The notes under the pieces were generated by a model. It was not told the DNA's origin. It did not search any database and worked only from the letters and a program-made list of their open reading frames with translations. DNA of 64,000 bases, taken from Argopecten irradians. Lineage: Eukaryota; Mollusca; Bivalvia; Pectinida; Pectinidae. This document shows positions 1-12,357 of the stretch, piece by piece. The number at the start of each line of letters is the position of its first letter. Positions within the stretch are counted from its first letter, which is position 1. The DNA is taken from NCBI RefSeq assembly GCF_041381155.1, contig NC_091143.1, positions 32,985,331 through 33,049,330 on the forward strand, written 5' to 3'. The translations under genes and the position numbers were made by a program.

Positions 1-955
1 ATTAATAATGCTTAGTCTACATTTACACCTTAATTGTGACGAGCAAATGAGCACTTAATTGTCTTAATGATATATCGTGTATGAAAAATATGTATACAGC
101 TGTAGATCTGGTTGGTGTTTACTCAAAGTACGGCTGGCTTCTGAATAAATCACATACATGTACCATGCATATAGCTTATTATTTCGCGAGGATGCTCTTT
201 TTGCAATTTCACGGCATATTTGATATGCAAAATAATTAGATGGTTGAATGATATCTACCTTTTAAAATACATATTGTGAAAATTTAAAATCGCTAACATG
301 TATATGATTTTCTCATTTTTAGATCAAATTGCGTAAATAACCAGCTATATGGTATCTGGCCTACTTCAGAGGTGTAATATGATTGCATAGTTAAAAATAT
401 GTGTGACAGCTCTTATTAATGAATTTATTCCTGAATATATTTAAGATCAAGCAAAATTTAAATATCTTACATCATACACGAAAAATTGTACACACAAAAA
501 AGTGTTTTACAGTAGATGAATGCGATTGTAGGCCAAGTTGAATACATTACTTTAGATAAGCAGTCATGTACGTAAAACCAAATTATGGAACAGGTTTTAT
601 ATTTCATTTTTCATGTTTAAATATTCATATACAGATCTAGAATTGCTGTTAATGGCTAATTTTTTTACCAGCAATACCTGTGTAGATTATTTTTGATTTT
701 GTTCTGATGTGCGACAGTTTTGAGTTGAGTGAAAGGTGTTTAAGCTTTATATTGTTACTCGCATGTTGTTTGTAAATAATTGTGATTAGCACCACATGTA
801 TCTTGTTATGTCAGATTTTAAATTCTGATTTTAAACCACACGTTTCTGTTAACGATATCCTCCACATTATTTTCATTGGATACCATTCTCTGTTTCATTC
901 ATGATGCCCTGTAATTGTATGTTGTATCATCTTACTCTAACATCTTGGTAAATTA
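1..955. other. AT-rich sequence, no gene seen
   Basis: Read on both strands. Only short chance open frames occur, with no family motif or convincing exon flanked by splice sites, and no repeat was recognised. Confidence 0.6.
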
Positions 956-1285
956 ATAATGTTTCTTAGAACAATTCTTAATGTTTAGTAGAAACGTGTC
1001 TAATATTTAGAAGGAACAGTTCTTAATGTTTTAGAGAAACATTTCGTTAAGATTAGGAGGAGAAATATTTCTGAATTAGCATGTATTTAGAAGGACCAAT
1101 TCTTTATCTGTAGAAGGAACGTTCTAAATGGGTTTTTTTTTTTCCGGTAACAACTCTTTTAATGTTACAAATTTCTTAATATTTAGGAGGGATATATTTC
1201 TTGATATTTAGAAGAAACTGTTCTTATTTTAAGTAGAAACATTTCTTCATGTTTAAATGAAATATTTCTTTATGTTTAGTCATAT
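956..1285. repeat. Degenerate tandem array, about 36-bp unit
   Basis: The motif TTCTTAATGTTTAG followed by AGAAACATTTC recurs about nine times with many substitutions and indels. It looks like an old, decayed minisatellite and has no coding potential. Confidence 0.6.
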
Positions 1286-1977
1286 AATATCGGTGTGCTA
1301 TTGTTCAGATTTTTCGTTATATTGGTTCTTTAAACAGTAATCTAGACACATATGGGTAGAACTTCCATAACGTATTTTGCAGCGTTAACGTTACCTGGCA
1401 AAACTAGTACAAACAGGACACATTATGGTTTCTGCGATTAAAATTCTTCGATGGACACAATACCAAATAAATTTAGAACATAGGTTCCTTGATGTTTGTC
1501 TAGGTTTTCTAAAAACCTTTTTTAACAGTAACCGGTAATGATGAGGTTATTGATTCTAGTTACTCTGAGTTCTCTCCCTTTATTATTATACATGTCTTGT
1601 GATAGGATATCTGTTCATTTTATCATCGTATATATTTTTCACCTTCATATTGTTATATTTTCATAAAAGTCTTATCCAGTTACAGCTGATAATTCTAATG
1701 AGACTCTTTAATTAATTAGAGATCAAGGATAAACAGATATGTCTGCAGACTGTGAGTGTCTTGGAGCGATTTCTTCCTTCTTTTGTTAGATAGTAACAGG
1801 AATGTAGGTTAGTACATAAATATTGGTGAGATGTTTAGGTGAAATCTCGTACATGTAATACGAGATTCCAGTGTGAGAAGTACATGGATAGTATTCTTAT
1901 CATTGTATTAACTATATATGTATGGTTATCTGTAAATAAACATTACAGTGTGGCATCGTAAACTAGTGTTTTGTTAT

Positions 1978-2190
1978 AATAATGTTATGAACAAACTAAG
2001 AGAGATGATATGATAATGTTACCAACCGACTAAGAGAGATGTTATGATAATGTTACCAACCGACTAAGAGAGATGTTATGATAATGTTACCAACCGACTA
2101 AGAGAGATGTTATGATAATGTTACCAACCGACTAAGAGAGATGTTATGATAATGTTACCAACCGACTAAGAGAGATGTTATGATAAAAGG
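1978..2190. repeat. 34-bp tandem array, about 6 copies
   Basis: The unit reads roughly GAGAGATGTTATGATAATG then TTACCAACCGACTAA. The central copies are identical, so the array is young or recently homogenised. Confidence 0.9.
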
Positions 2191-2310
2191 AGAAAACATT
2201 CTAAAGATAAAAGAACATGACAGTTGTTTTTATGGATCAAACCTTTTGTGGTTTTTCCCAAAGTCTGTGTTAATTGTTGGTGTATTCGTAACAGTTTACT
2301 ATAACTCTCC

Positions 2311-2666
2311 TTAAAGATGCTCCACCGCTGACAGAGCATAAATGATATACATCACTTGAACAATAATGGGTGTTTAATCGTGAATATATATGTCTAATTA
2401 ACACAAAAAAAATTATATCAAATAATTTATTTTTTCTTTGGTGCATCCGCACTCAGTACTGCATTCCATATAGGATATAGTGCCGCGGTAGTTTTTCGGG
2501 ATGCAATTTATTATTTTTTATATTTTAAACTTGAAGTAAATTAGAAGCTCAGACTTTTCAATGGTGGTAATGGTGTAAAGTAAGTAATTTTTGTAACTGA
2601 AGAAAAATACTAAATCGTCTGCTCCTGTTTTTAATAGTGAAAAAAACCCTATTTGTCAGCGGTGGA
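2311..2666 (+). mobile_element. TTAA-bordered MITE, copy 1
   Basis: Non-autonomous DNA-transposon-like element of about 356 bp. The left end is TTAAAGATGCTCCACCGC and the right end carries GTCAGCGGTGG, the inverted counterpart. The right flank lacks the TTAA seen in other copies, so the end is eroded. The same element recurs at 27209-27573, inverted at 50594-50956, truncated at 19281-19475 and as an end fragment at 11052-11075. TTAA borders suggest a piggyBac-like family, but no transposase is present to confirm it. Confidence 0.8.
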
Positions 2667-3016
2667 AATAACACCAAATAAGTTTGTATAACTTTTGCTC
2701 ACAAGTATGTTTTTTAAATGTCAGTTATGGGAAATGTCAATCTCTTACTTGTGATAACTGCATAGAATGAGGCTTGAAAATACCCTTTTGGTGCCCTTCT
2801 CTTGCCAAAAAAAAACTTGGCCAAATCGTTGTTCGAATCCGGCGAGTGCAATCAGTGACAATAGAAAAAACAAAACATTACTTCCTGAAACAATCATTCT
2901 TGTAAACTAAGACTAATTTATTTATTAGCTTATTATTATGACTCCCATTTTATTTCAATTGTTCTCTCCAATTTCTAAATACTTTAATTTGTGTACTATC
3001 TGCATACTATTTCTCG
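2667..3016. other. Intergenic spacer, nothing recognised
   Basis: AT-rich sequence between the MITE and the next tandem array. No coding frame or motif is supported. Confidence 0.5.
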
Positions 3017-3410
3017 TCTGACTAAGATTAAAACCTATACCATTGCTTGTCTGTTAAACATTAAAATCTATACCATCGTTGTCTGACTAACATTTAAACC
3101 TTTACCATTGCTTGTCTGACTAACATTTAAACTTTACCATTGCTTGTCTGACTAACATTTAAAACCTTTACCATTGCTTGTCTGACTAACATTTAAAACC
3201 TTTACCATTGCTCGTCTGACTAACATTTAAACATATATCATTACTCGTCTGACTAACATTTAAAACCTTTACCATTGCTTGTCTGACTAACATTTAAAAC
3301 CTTTACCATTGCTTGTCTGACTAACATTTAAACCTTTACCATTGCTTGTCTGACTAACATTTAAACATATATCATTACTCGTCTGACTAACATTAAAACC
3401 TTTACCGCTA
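3017..3410. repeat. 34-bp tandem array, about 11 copies
   Basis: The unit is close to CATTTAAAACCTTTACC then ATTGCTTGTCTGACTAA. A variant unit containing CATATATCATTACTCG recurs after roughly four units, giving a higher-order period of about 133 bp. Confidence 0.9.
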
Positions 3411-4796
3411 GCGCATTATGAAATGATTATCTGCAAAGCTCTGGCATCTATATAGACCATAGATGCCAAGGAAGATAGTTTGATTTTTATATTTACATTA
3501 ACTCATTTTAGTGTTTCTGTATTAACATAATATAATCCAAACAAGAAAACCGTTTGTTACGATTTAATCCACGAAATGGAACCGCCATTTTGACGGTGAT
3601 CAGTTGACGTCACCACGTCAACAATAGTGACGTCATAATGGTCACGTTTTAGGTGTCAGTTTTACCGTCATATTCTTCACTTTGCCTTGGTTAGTTTATA
3701 TAGTTGAAGAGACAAGTCTGGACAAATAAACAAATGACAAAGAACATGGACAAAGTGACAGACATACGGACGGACAGAGTAATTACTGTAGAAACATAAA
3801 AACTTTGGAATGCCGTATTCTCTGTAATAAACGTCCAGGTACCTCAAACGTTTAAATGAAGTATTTGTTACGATAACAATACAAAATTTTAATTTAAATC
3901 GCAGTGATTACGCAATTTATTATATGGAGAAAGAGATAACAGAACTTGTGAGTTATGTTTGCACAACCACTTGTGTACTACTGTCATTTTCAATAGAAAA
4001 TTGAATTCCGTTGAGAATTTGCCACGGTCATTTTTCAACAGTCATTTTTCAACAGACCTTCCGTGGAGAATTGACCCTCGAAGTTGTCAGTTTTCAACTG
4101 CACGTTCCATTTTCAACGGCATTTGGGGTCAGTTTTCAATGTTAAAAAATGACCCGAGGTCAATTTTCAACGGATGTCCATTTTCAACGTGACACCAGCG
4201 ATTGCCAAAATGTCCGCTTTCCTCCTGTTACGACCTAGACCGTGTACAACTCTTGCTCGAGCTTAAACATACGTACATTAAACTACTTACAATGTCAAAA
4301 TGTTCCAGGCTTCACCATCCTGTAGTAAAGAACACACATTTTATTTTCTGAAATATCTTTATTGTTGTTTTACATAACATAGATATACAAAGTATGAATT
4401 TATCTAACAAATATATTTCCTCCACAAATAGTACTTTTGGAAAGATGTCCTATGTTACAATGTATAGACTATGCAATAAATTCAAAATAAACGATTAATA
4501 TATACATTATGTTAAATTAGATCATAGATACGAAAGTCGTATTAGTACCGGTATGTCTAACTACAATAATCAACTTACTCAATATCTGAGGTCTCTCGTT
4601 TTGTAATTTTGTTTAACAATTTGAAACCTAGGGATAACGTATAGAATTGCATTGCTTTATTATTTATCATGCAACTTACATGTTATTAATTAATATGCTA
4701 TGTACAAATGTATATAATTAGTATAGTTAGTACGGTAATGAGATTCCTCTTACATAATGATAGAAACTAACACATAGTTTTCAATCATATTTGACT
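3411..4796. other. Intergenic, with a degenerate TTTTCAAC cluster
   Basis: No gene is supported. At about 3990-4195 the motif TTTTCAAC(A/G)G or TTTTCAATG recurs around ten times at irregular spacing, in places next to AATTGACC or its complement. This makes a spurious 77-codon open frame that has no ATG. Confidence 0.5.
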
Positions 4797-6650
4797 AAAC
4801 CTTATGTCCGGATGTTACAGGAATGAAGTATGAAGTATATTTTACCAGACTAAACCTTCGGTCGGATGTTACAGGAATGAAGTATGAAGTAAATTATACC
4901 AGACCTAAACCTTCGGATGTTACAGGAATGAAGTATGAAGTATATATACCAGACTAAACCTTCGGATGTTACAGGAATGAAGTATGAAGTATATTATACC
5001 AGACTAAACCCTTCGGATGTTACAGGAATGAAGTATGAAGTATTTATTATACCAGACTAAACCTTCGGATGTTACAGGAATCCAGAAGTATGAAGTATAT
5101 ATTATACCAGACTAAACCTTCGGATGTTACAGGAATGAAGTATGAAGTATATTATACCAGACCAAACCTTCGGATGTTACAGGAATGAAGTATGAAGTAT
5201 ATTATACCAGACTAAACCTTCGGATGTTACAGGAATGAAGTATGAAGTATATTATACCAGACTAAACCTTCGGATGTTACAGGAATGAAGTATGAAGTAT
5301 ATTATACCAGACTAAACCTTCGGATGTTACAGGAATGAAGTATGAAGTATATTATACCAGACTAAACCTTCGGATGTTACAGGAATGAAGTATGAAGTAT
5401 ATTATACCAGACTAAACCTTCGGATGTTACAGGAATGAAGTATGAAGTATATTATACCAGACTAAACCTTCGGATGTTACAGGAATGAAGTATGAAGTAT
5501 ATTATACCAGACCAAACCTTCGGATGTTACAGGAATGAAGTATGAAGTATATTATACCAGACTAAACCTTCGGATGTTACAGGAATGAAGTATGAAGTAT
5601 ATATATAACCAGACTAAACCTTCGGATGTTTACAGGAAATGAAGTATGAAGTATGAAGTATATTATACCAGACTAAACCTTCGGATGTTACAGGAATGAA
5701 GTATGAAGTATATTTTACCAGACTAAACCTTCGGATGTTACAGGAATGAAGTATGAAGTGTATTATACAGACTAAACCTTCGGATGTTACAGGAATGAAG
5801 TATAGAAGTATAATGACTAAACCTTCGGATGTTACAGGAATGAAGTGAATATTATACCAGACTAAACCTTCGGATGTTACAGGAATGAAGTATGAAGTAT
5901 ATTATACCAGACTAAACCTTCGGATGTTACAGGAATGAAGTATGAAGTATATTATACCAGACTAAACCTTCGGATGTTACAGGAATGAAGTATGAAGTAT
6001 ATTATACCAGACTAAACCTTCGGATGTTACAGGAATGAAGTATGAAGTGTATTATACCAGACTAAACCTTCGGATGTTACAGGAATGAAGTATGAATATT
6101 ATACCAGACTAACCTTCGGATGTTACAGGAATGAAGTATGAAGTATATTATACCAGACTAAACCTTCGGATGTTACAGGAATGAAGTATGAAGTATATTA
6201 TACCAGACTAAACCTTCGGATGTTACAGGAATGAAGTATGAAGTATATATACCAGACTAAACCTTCGGATGTTACTAACCAGACTAAACCTTCGGATGTT
6301 ACAGGAAATGAAGTATGAAGTATATTATACCAGACTAAACCTTCGGATGTTACAGAATGAAGTATGAAGTATAATTATACCAGACTAAACCTTCGGATGT
6401 TACAGGAATTGGAAGTTATGAAGTATATATATTACCAGACTAACCTTCGGATGTTACAGGAATGAAGTATGAAGTATATTATACCAGACTAAACCTTCGG
6501 ATGTTACAGGAATGAAGTATGAAGTAATATTATACCACTTAACCTTCGATGTTACAGGAATAAGTATGAAGGATACCAACTTATACCATGATGTTACAGG
6601 ATGAAATATAACAGACAAACCTTCGGATGTTACAGAATGAAGTATTCCTT
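4797..6650. repeat. 50-bp satellite array, about 37 copies
   Basis: The unit is ACTAAACCTTCGGATGTTAC, then AGGAATGAAG, then TATGAAGTATATTATACCAG. Central units are near-identical over long runs. Units near the edges, especially 6240-6640, differ mostly by one-base insertions and deletions. No open frame crosses it. It is the longest array in the window. Confidence 0.97.
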
Positions 6651-7816
6651 ACAGACTTTTCGGAGAACAAAGGATTTGATATTATTTAATCACGGACATT
6701 TTTAACCTTAAAATGCTCCAAAATTGAAAACTTTTTTATGTACCAGCCTTATTCCAGACACCAGTTAATAGTTACAAATGAGGACTTAAAATTAGCATAA
6801 CGATAAGCGTTTTTGCATGGTGATCAGCTCTCTGGGATACAGGGCGATCTACTAAAACTCGACTATTTTTGGCGGCGATTTAATTTCGCGTTTTCAAAAT
6901 TCGCGAAATTGAAAACTAACGCGAAAATTAGTTGGTTTACTGTATATTGCGCATGTCTGAAACAAACAACAATTTGTATACATACACTCCTATATGATTA
7001 TAGATTTACTGTTACACGGGTAACATACATAATTAATTATATAAGGAATACTTTTCTGATATGATATAGGGAAAAATCACGCCACACATTTTACAGGATG
7101 GCTGTATAACATTATTTCGGATACTATACAGTATCACATGGAAAATATACAAATGATTACTTTACAAAAGACGCCTTTCTCTAGCTAGATTAAGCTGAAT
7201 ATTTGCTCAAATAATCGATTACGTTTATTTGTCTAAAGCATAGCATTGGATACGATATATGAAGTCGTAAACCATATACAGAATACGATAGGCTTACATG
7301 TCCGAGTAATAGGCACTCGAAAATAAAGATAGGGGATTTTTATAAAGAAGTTTCAATTATGAAGATTCAATCCATAACGTGTTCTTTAAAGATACAGGCT
7401 GTAAAATCATTACATAAATACGAATGGTTAATAGTTTTCTTCAAACCAGAAACCAATTCTACACGTTATATTCTCGGTATTTGTGATAGGAAATACATGG
7501 CAAACTGTAACACACATGTCCACCGAGGATGTGAAATAATCATTATAAGTCATAAAATTACACTGAATTCCTTACTTCCTTACAAATAACATTATCTTTA
7601 TTTTCAAATTGACATGCTTAGAAGTCATATGTTCTAGACCATCATGTAAAACTAAAATAACATACAATCTCCGAGAACAAAGGCGTTATCCAATGTTTCA
7701 GCGGATACGTATGATATAACCTTAAGTACGATCTAGTGTGTCACAATCATTCCGAGTTAGGTCAGCTATCTTGACATACTGTGAGATTCCATCCCTTTCC
7801 TTGTACACCAGATAAT
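6651..7816. other. Intergenic, nothing coding
   Basis: AT-rich sequence without a supported gene. A short CGCGAAA/TTTCGCG-rich stretch at about 6870-6930 resembles other such stretches at 12485-12660 and 46825-46880 and may be remnants of one small dispersed repeat. Confidence 0.5.
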
Positions 7817-8292
7817 TTGTCTTGAAGTCTAAAATTTAGTATCTGAAAAAAATGATCGTTTAGGTTGCATTAATAACACTTATGAGATGGGTTTCCGCGT
7901 AATTGCGCTCAATTTGCGTTCGCTGAAAACATTTTCATCTTTTTATTTACGCAGATGGCATAGGTTATAAGCTTTACAATACCAAAGGAGGAATTTCATT
8001 TCATTTATTGTGACATAGATATTGACATATTGTACCTTAGAGTTAAAACGAGGTCAATGTGACCTACATCTCATATTTGTCTTGAATCTAAAATTTAGTA
8101 TTGAAAAAAATGATCGTTTAGATTGCATTAATAACACTTATTGGGTTTCCGCGATTGCGCTCAATTTGCGTTCGCTGAAAACATTTTCATCTTTTTATTT
8201 ACGCAGATGGCATAGGTATAAGCTTTACAATACCAAAGGAGAATTTCATTTCATTTATTGTGACATAGATATTGACATATTGTACCTTAAGA
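7817..8292. repeat. Tandem duplication of about 220 bp
   Basis: Copy one (about 7817-8037) and copy two (about 8076-8292) match along their length. Nearly all differences are one-base or few-base gaps, with one clear substitution. The 94-codon open frame in copy two exists only because of those gaps. Confidence 0.85.
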
Positions 8293-11200
8293 AAAAATCA
8301 TGCTGAAATCGAAAAAATAGCTTAGCTTTCAGAAGCTTTAACATAATCATATATTATTTTTATTCCTATATCTATATAGGTTAACAAACGTCGGGTAGAT
8401 TGCTTCAAATTAAATCAGATTGTCTACTAGCATGGCATGAAAATTAAAATATTACCTGAATTTAATGATTTTTAACAATTAAAGCAAAATGTAGTAAGCA
8501 ATGCGCATTTATTTTAATCGTTTTGATTAAATTATTACATACCCCTACAAATATTACTGTCAAGCGACAGTGGTTATCAAAGTAGTTTTTTTTTAGTGAA
8601 ATAAGAAATACATCTACAATTTCTAATGTTAATATTTGTTAATAATTGTCTAAATTCAACCTCAAACATAATATTAGTAATGTTACCATATAATATATGA
8701 AATAATATGATATAAAATACAAAAATAGTAATGAAACATACCATCAAAGAAATAGTGATTAAAACATCAAATTGAATAAATAGTAGTATGAAATAGAAAA
8801 CTGAAATAAACTACATAAAATATATAATCTAATATTATTAACTCAACGTTAACATATATACTCAAAATTATTAATTTTAATGTTAAATACCACAAACAGA
8901 TAGATAAGACTCTATGTCGCAACAGCAGTTACGATATAGTTTATAACTTTAAATTTAACACAGAGATAACTAGAACGAGATCATTTTCAGAAAATTGTCA
9001 CATTGATAATTAATATTCATTCAACTAATTATATTAATTGCATTATACTGACGAAACAAGTTTTATAAATGAACTATGTTCTACATGTAAAAGTGTGAGA
9101 TAAGTTTCGCACATTTCTCAGCCGGTGAAAGAAACTAATAAAATTATCCAAGAACATGAACAATGCACAACAAAAGTTTCGGATTTAGTAGAATTACAAC
9201 ATCAGAGTCTTATCGTACCGCTGTAAGACATAAGTGCAAGCCTTTCCCAAACACTAGTAAGTTGACCCACACATATTAGTGTTAGCAAGCATTCGCTGTC
9301 ACGTCGTGGCAAATGCTAATGCGTTTGATGGGCAAGCGAAAAAAAGCCCACACTTGCCAATAAAGACAACACCGTGATCTTCTATGGAAGTTTAACTCCG
9401 AATGAGACCAGGCCGGAAGTACGGACTGAGAGCCGCTTATGAGTATTACAACAATACCACTTAGAACAAATAAAATAACTATTGGCGCTTGATTCACTGC
9501 AGAAAACAGCTATTTTGTTCAAGCAAGATTCACTGTTTTGTTTGATGATGTTATCGTTAACAACTTTTTAGTTATTGTCTAATGATAAGGTGATTGATAT
9601 ATAATTTGGTTTCATTGTAAAGCATGTGATCACCATAAAGTAGACAGCAAATGCTTGTTGTATCATGAATTAGTATAGGACTGTGAAGGAATATAATTTA
9701 TTACTCCACTACAATAGACATTTACTGATATTTACGTCAATAACTCGTAAATATGATTTTTAAATCGAGAAATAATCATTGATAACGGTAAAACTGATTC
9801 AATCTATAAAGTGCTTCGAAGTTCAGGGGTATGAAACCAAAGATTATTAAGAGTAAGTGCTTTATGAAAGATGTCTGTAGGTCACTATGCCAAAACTAGG
9901 TATATTCTCAAACGAGAATCTCTCTTTCTAGTTCAAACTGCACTAAATCATCAATCCAAGTGTGGCATAAAAGATTAAGGTTGCATTCAATGGATTTTCC
10001 TTCACAGTCACAATCAATATGTATAAACCAGACCCAGGAGGTGGACCCGTGCAGCTAAAGTGCAGTATCAGTGACAAATAGGTTCTTAAAATAGCCTTTT
10101 TCAGGTTTGGTGTTTTCGCTGTTGTTCTTTTTATATTAATGACCAACATACTGTCAAATATGAGTTGGACTATGCATGGTTAGTTTTCACAGGTAGCTTG
10201 TAATAACGCTTTCCACGTCCTTCTCTTGCAGAACTATTTTCCTTTACTATTCATATAAAGACTCGAATGATCCCAGGAACATGTAACCTGTACCTTACAT
10301 ATATAAAGACTGTGATTTTCTATGAGGTACTGTATAAGAGTGATAGCCACGAAAAAGGAAAATAATTATTTTTCCTCTTATTTATAGGTTTTTTTTGCTA
10401 TGATTTGATATACCAGGCATATCAGTCCCAGCATTCCTATTTTATTCATGTAATGAAGTAACATTTCAATGACAAAGTTATCACAAATCATTTTTTTTTT
10501 TTTGGTATTCACACTCGTAAAAGTTTTATTAAGTAAATAAGTAAAACCATTATTAATGCAATGTAAGTGTTTGAGTGAAAGTTTGTAGCTGTTTGTAGCC
10601 CTTTTCACTTGATCATACCTTTTTCCACAATGAAAATTTTAGTTTTTTTACTTTTATACAATGTATATTTTAGTGTTAACTATTATACAATGTACAATTA
10701 CGAATCTACTACACAACACAGATACAAGAATGGCTGCCTTTGTTGGAATTTGAAAGTTGACTTTATAGATCAATGAATTGCAAATGCATTGACAATATTG
10801 CACTCCATAGTTTATATATGTAATGAGGTAATATTTCCTGCTGTTACAACGATTAAAAGGTACAACGACTAAACGCTACAAATGTCAAAACAGCACACAT
10901 TTGATATTTTTCGTCGGTTAAAAAGTACTTTTTACACATACCATCGTTGAAAGTTGAGTAATTACTTCAAGTTAAATATAAATAATTAATTCACCAAAAA
11001 TTCGTTCACATATATAGATAGTACTGATGCGCAGCCTAAACGACTATCATCATGCTCTGTCGGCGGTGGAGCATTAGTGGAATATACTATGTGATCAAAA
11101 ACTTCTATGTGAGTGATGGAAACTGAGGATTATTTTTATGATATGATTGGTGTATGTACTAAACAACAACAAAGACAACCAGTTTATGTTAAGTGAGTGC

Positions 11201-12089
11201 CCAGGACCACAAATTAACAGTGACGGTTAATACAACCTACATCCCGGGCAGTGACGTCATTCCTGTAATTCCAATCCTCCAGGCGGATTTAAATGGACTG
11301 CATTAAATAAAACAACCCAAACGAATGTCTACGTTACATTATATATACACAAAACAAGTACTGACTGTAAGATACATTTACATCTATACTCATATTTTTG
11401 TCAGTTGGAGTGAAAAAAACTGCATTGAATAAAACAATCCGTGTTACTTTGTATCTATACTAATATTTCTGCCAGCTGGAGTGAAATAGACTGCATTAAA
11501 TAAAAACAATAATCTAAATGAAACTTTTATACAGAACAAAACAATTACTGTGATATTTGGAATCGAAATTGTTACTATGTTTGTCAGTTGTAGGTTTGTA
11601 TATAATTTACCACGAAATGTTAAGCCCACTTCCCCAAAGCGTAACGGGTATGTATCACAGGATGAACATGTTATCACAAACCGATAGGGCACCACAGGAT
11701 CAGAATATTTGGGGTGAAGCGTGTGCTCGTTGAGCAATCATACTGAAGCTATCAACTTATAAATCTATTTCTTTATAAGGTGTATTCAACAGAGGATTAT
11801 CATAAGTAAAAGACAATGAATGAACAGTAGATGATTTAGTACACATGAATTTATACACAACAACATTAATTATACGCAGTTTACATGTAAGGTAAAGGGG
11901 CTTCGCTTCTTCAGCAAGGCAAATATTCTACTCTTAACAGTATTGAATTATAATTATGTAATTCATATAGTACTTAAACATAGAGTGAATAATGCAGATT
12001 TTGTCTTTATATGTATTCAAATTCAGAATAGTTATCAGACGCCGAAAAGTGTTCTATTGAAACAAACATCAGTTATTGATAATTTACGT
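8293..12089. other. Intergenic sequence 3' of aquaglyceroporin A
   Basis: No gene is supported. Two minus-strand frames (9282-9497 and 9943-10149) contain hydrophobic stretches and start after AG acceptor-like sites, but no matching neighbouring exons were found. A MITE end fragment lies at 11052-11075. The 3' UTR of aquaglyceroporin A must begin here, but no poly(A) site could be singled out. Confidence 0.5.
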
Positions 12090-12357
12090 TTATGGCAGAT
12101 TCTCCCTAGCATCTTTATAAACTGCCTGTAGGAAACTGAACTTTTCAGAATTTATTATCATCACTTCACCTTTATCTTCACCGTCCGAGTAGACGGCCTC
12201 ACGACTCTTGCGCATGTTATTTTGTTTCTCTAGATCTTGTTCGTCTGATTCGTCAGGCCAATGGAATCCCACGAAAAGCTGATATGTAAATGCCCCGACC
12301 ACTGCACCGACGTGTGGGCCGATAACAGGAACCCAAAAGTAGGAAAAGCTTCGATGG
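12090..12357 (-). CDS. Aquaglyceroporin A terminal coding exon 6
   Basis: 268 bp with the stop. It encodes helix 6 (YFWVPVIGPHVGAVVGA) ending in GFHWP, then a charged cytosolic tail ending ARENLP. Gene B instead splits its tail over two exons. Confidence 0.94.

Noticed and set aside
9282-9497. Minus-strand frame with a hydrophobic segment (VILFVLSGIVVILISG)
   Set aside because: It has no ATG. It follows an AG that could be an acceptor, but no partner exon of a membrane protein was found nearby.
9943-10149. Minus-strand frame containing CTGPPPGSGLYILIV
   Set aside because: No family, start context or matching exon; probably chance or a decayed repeat.
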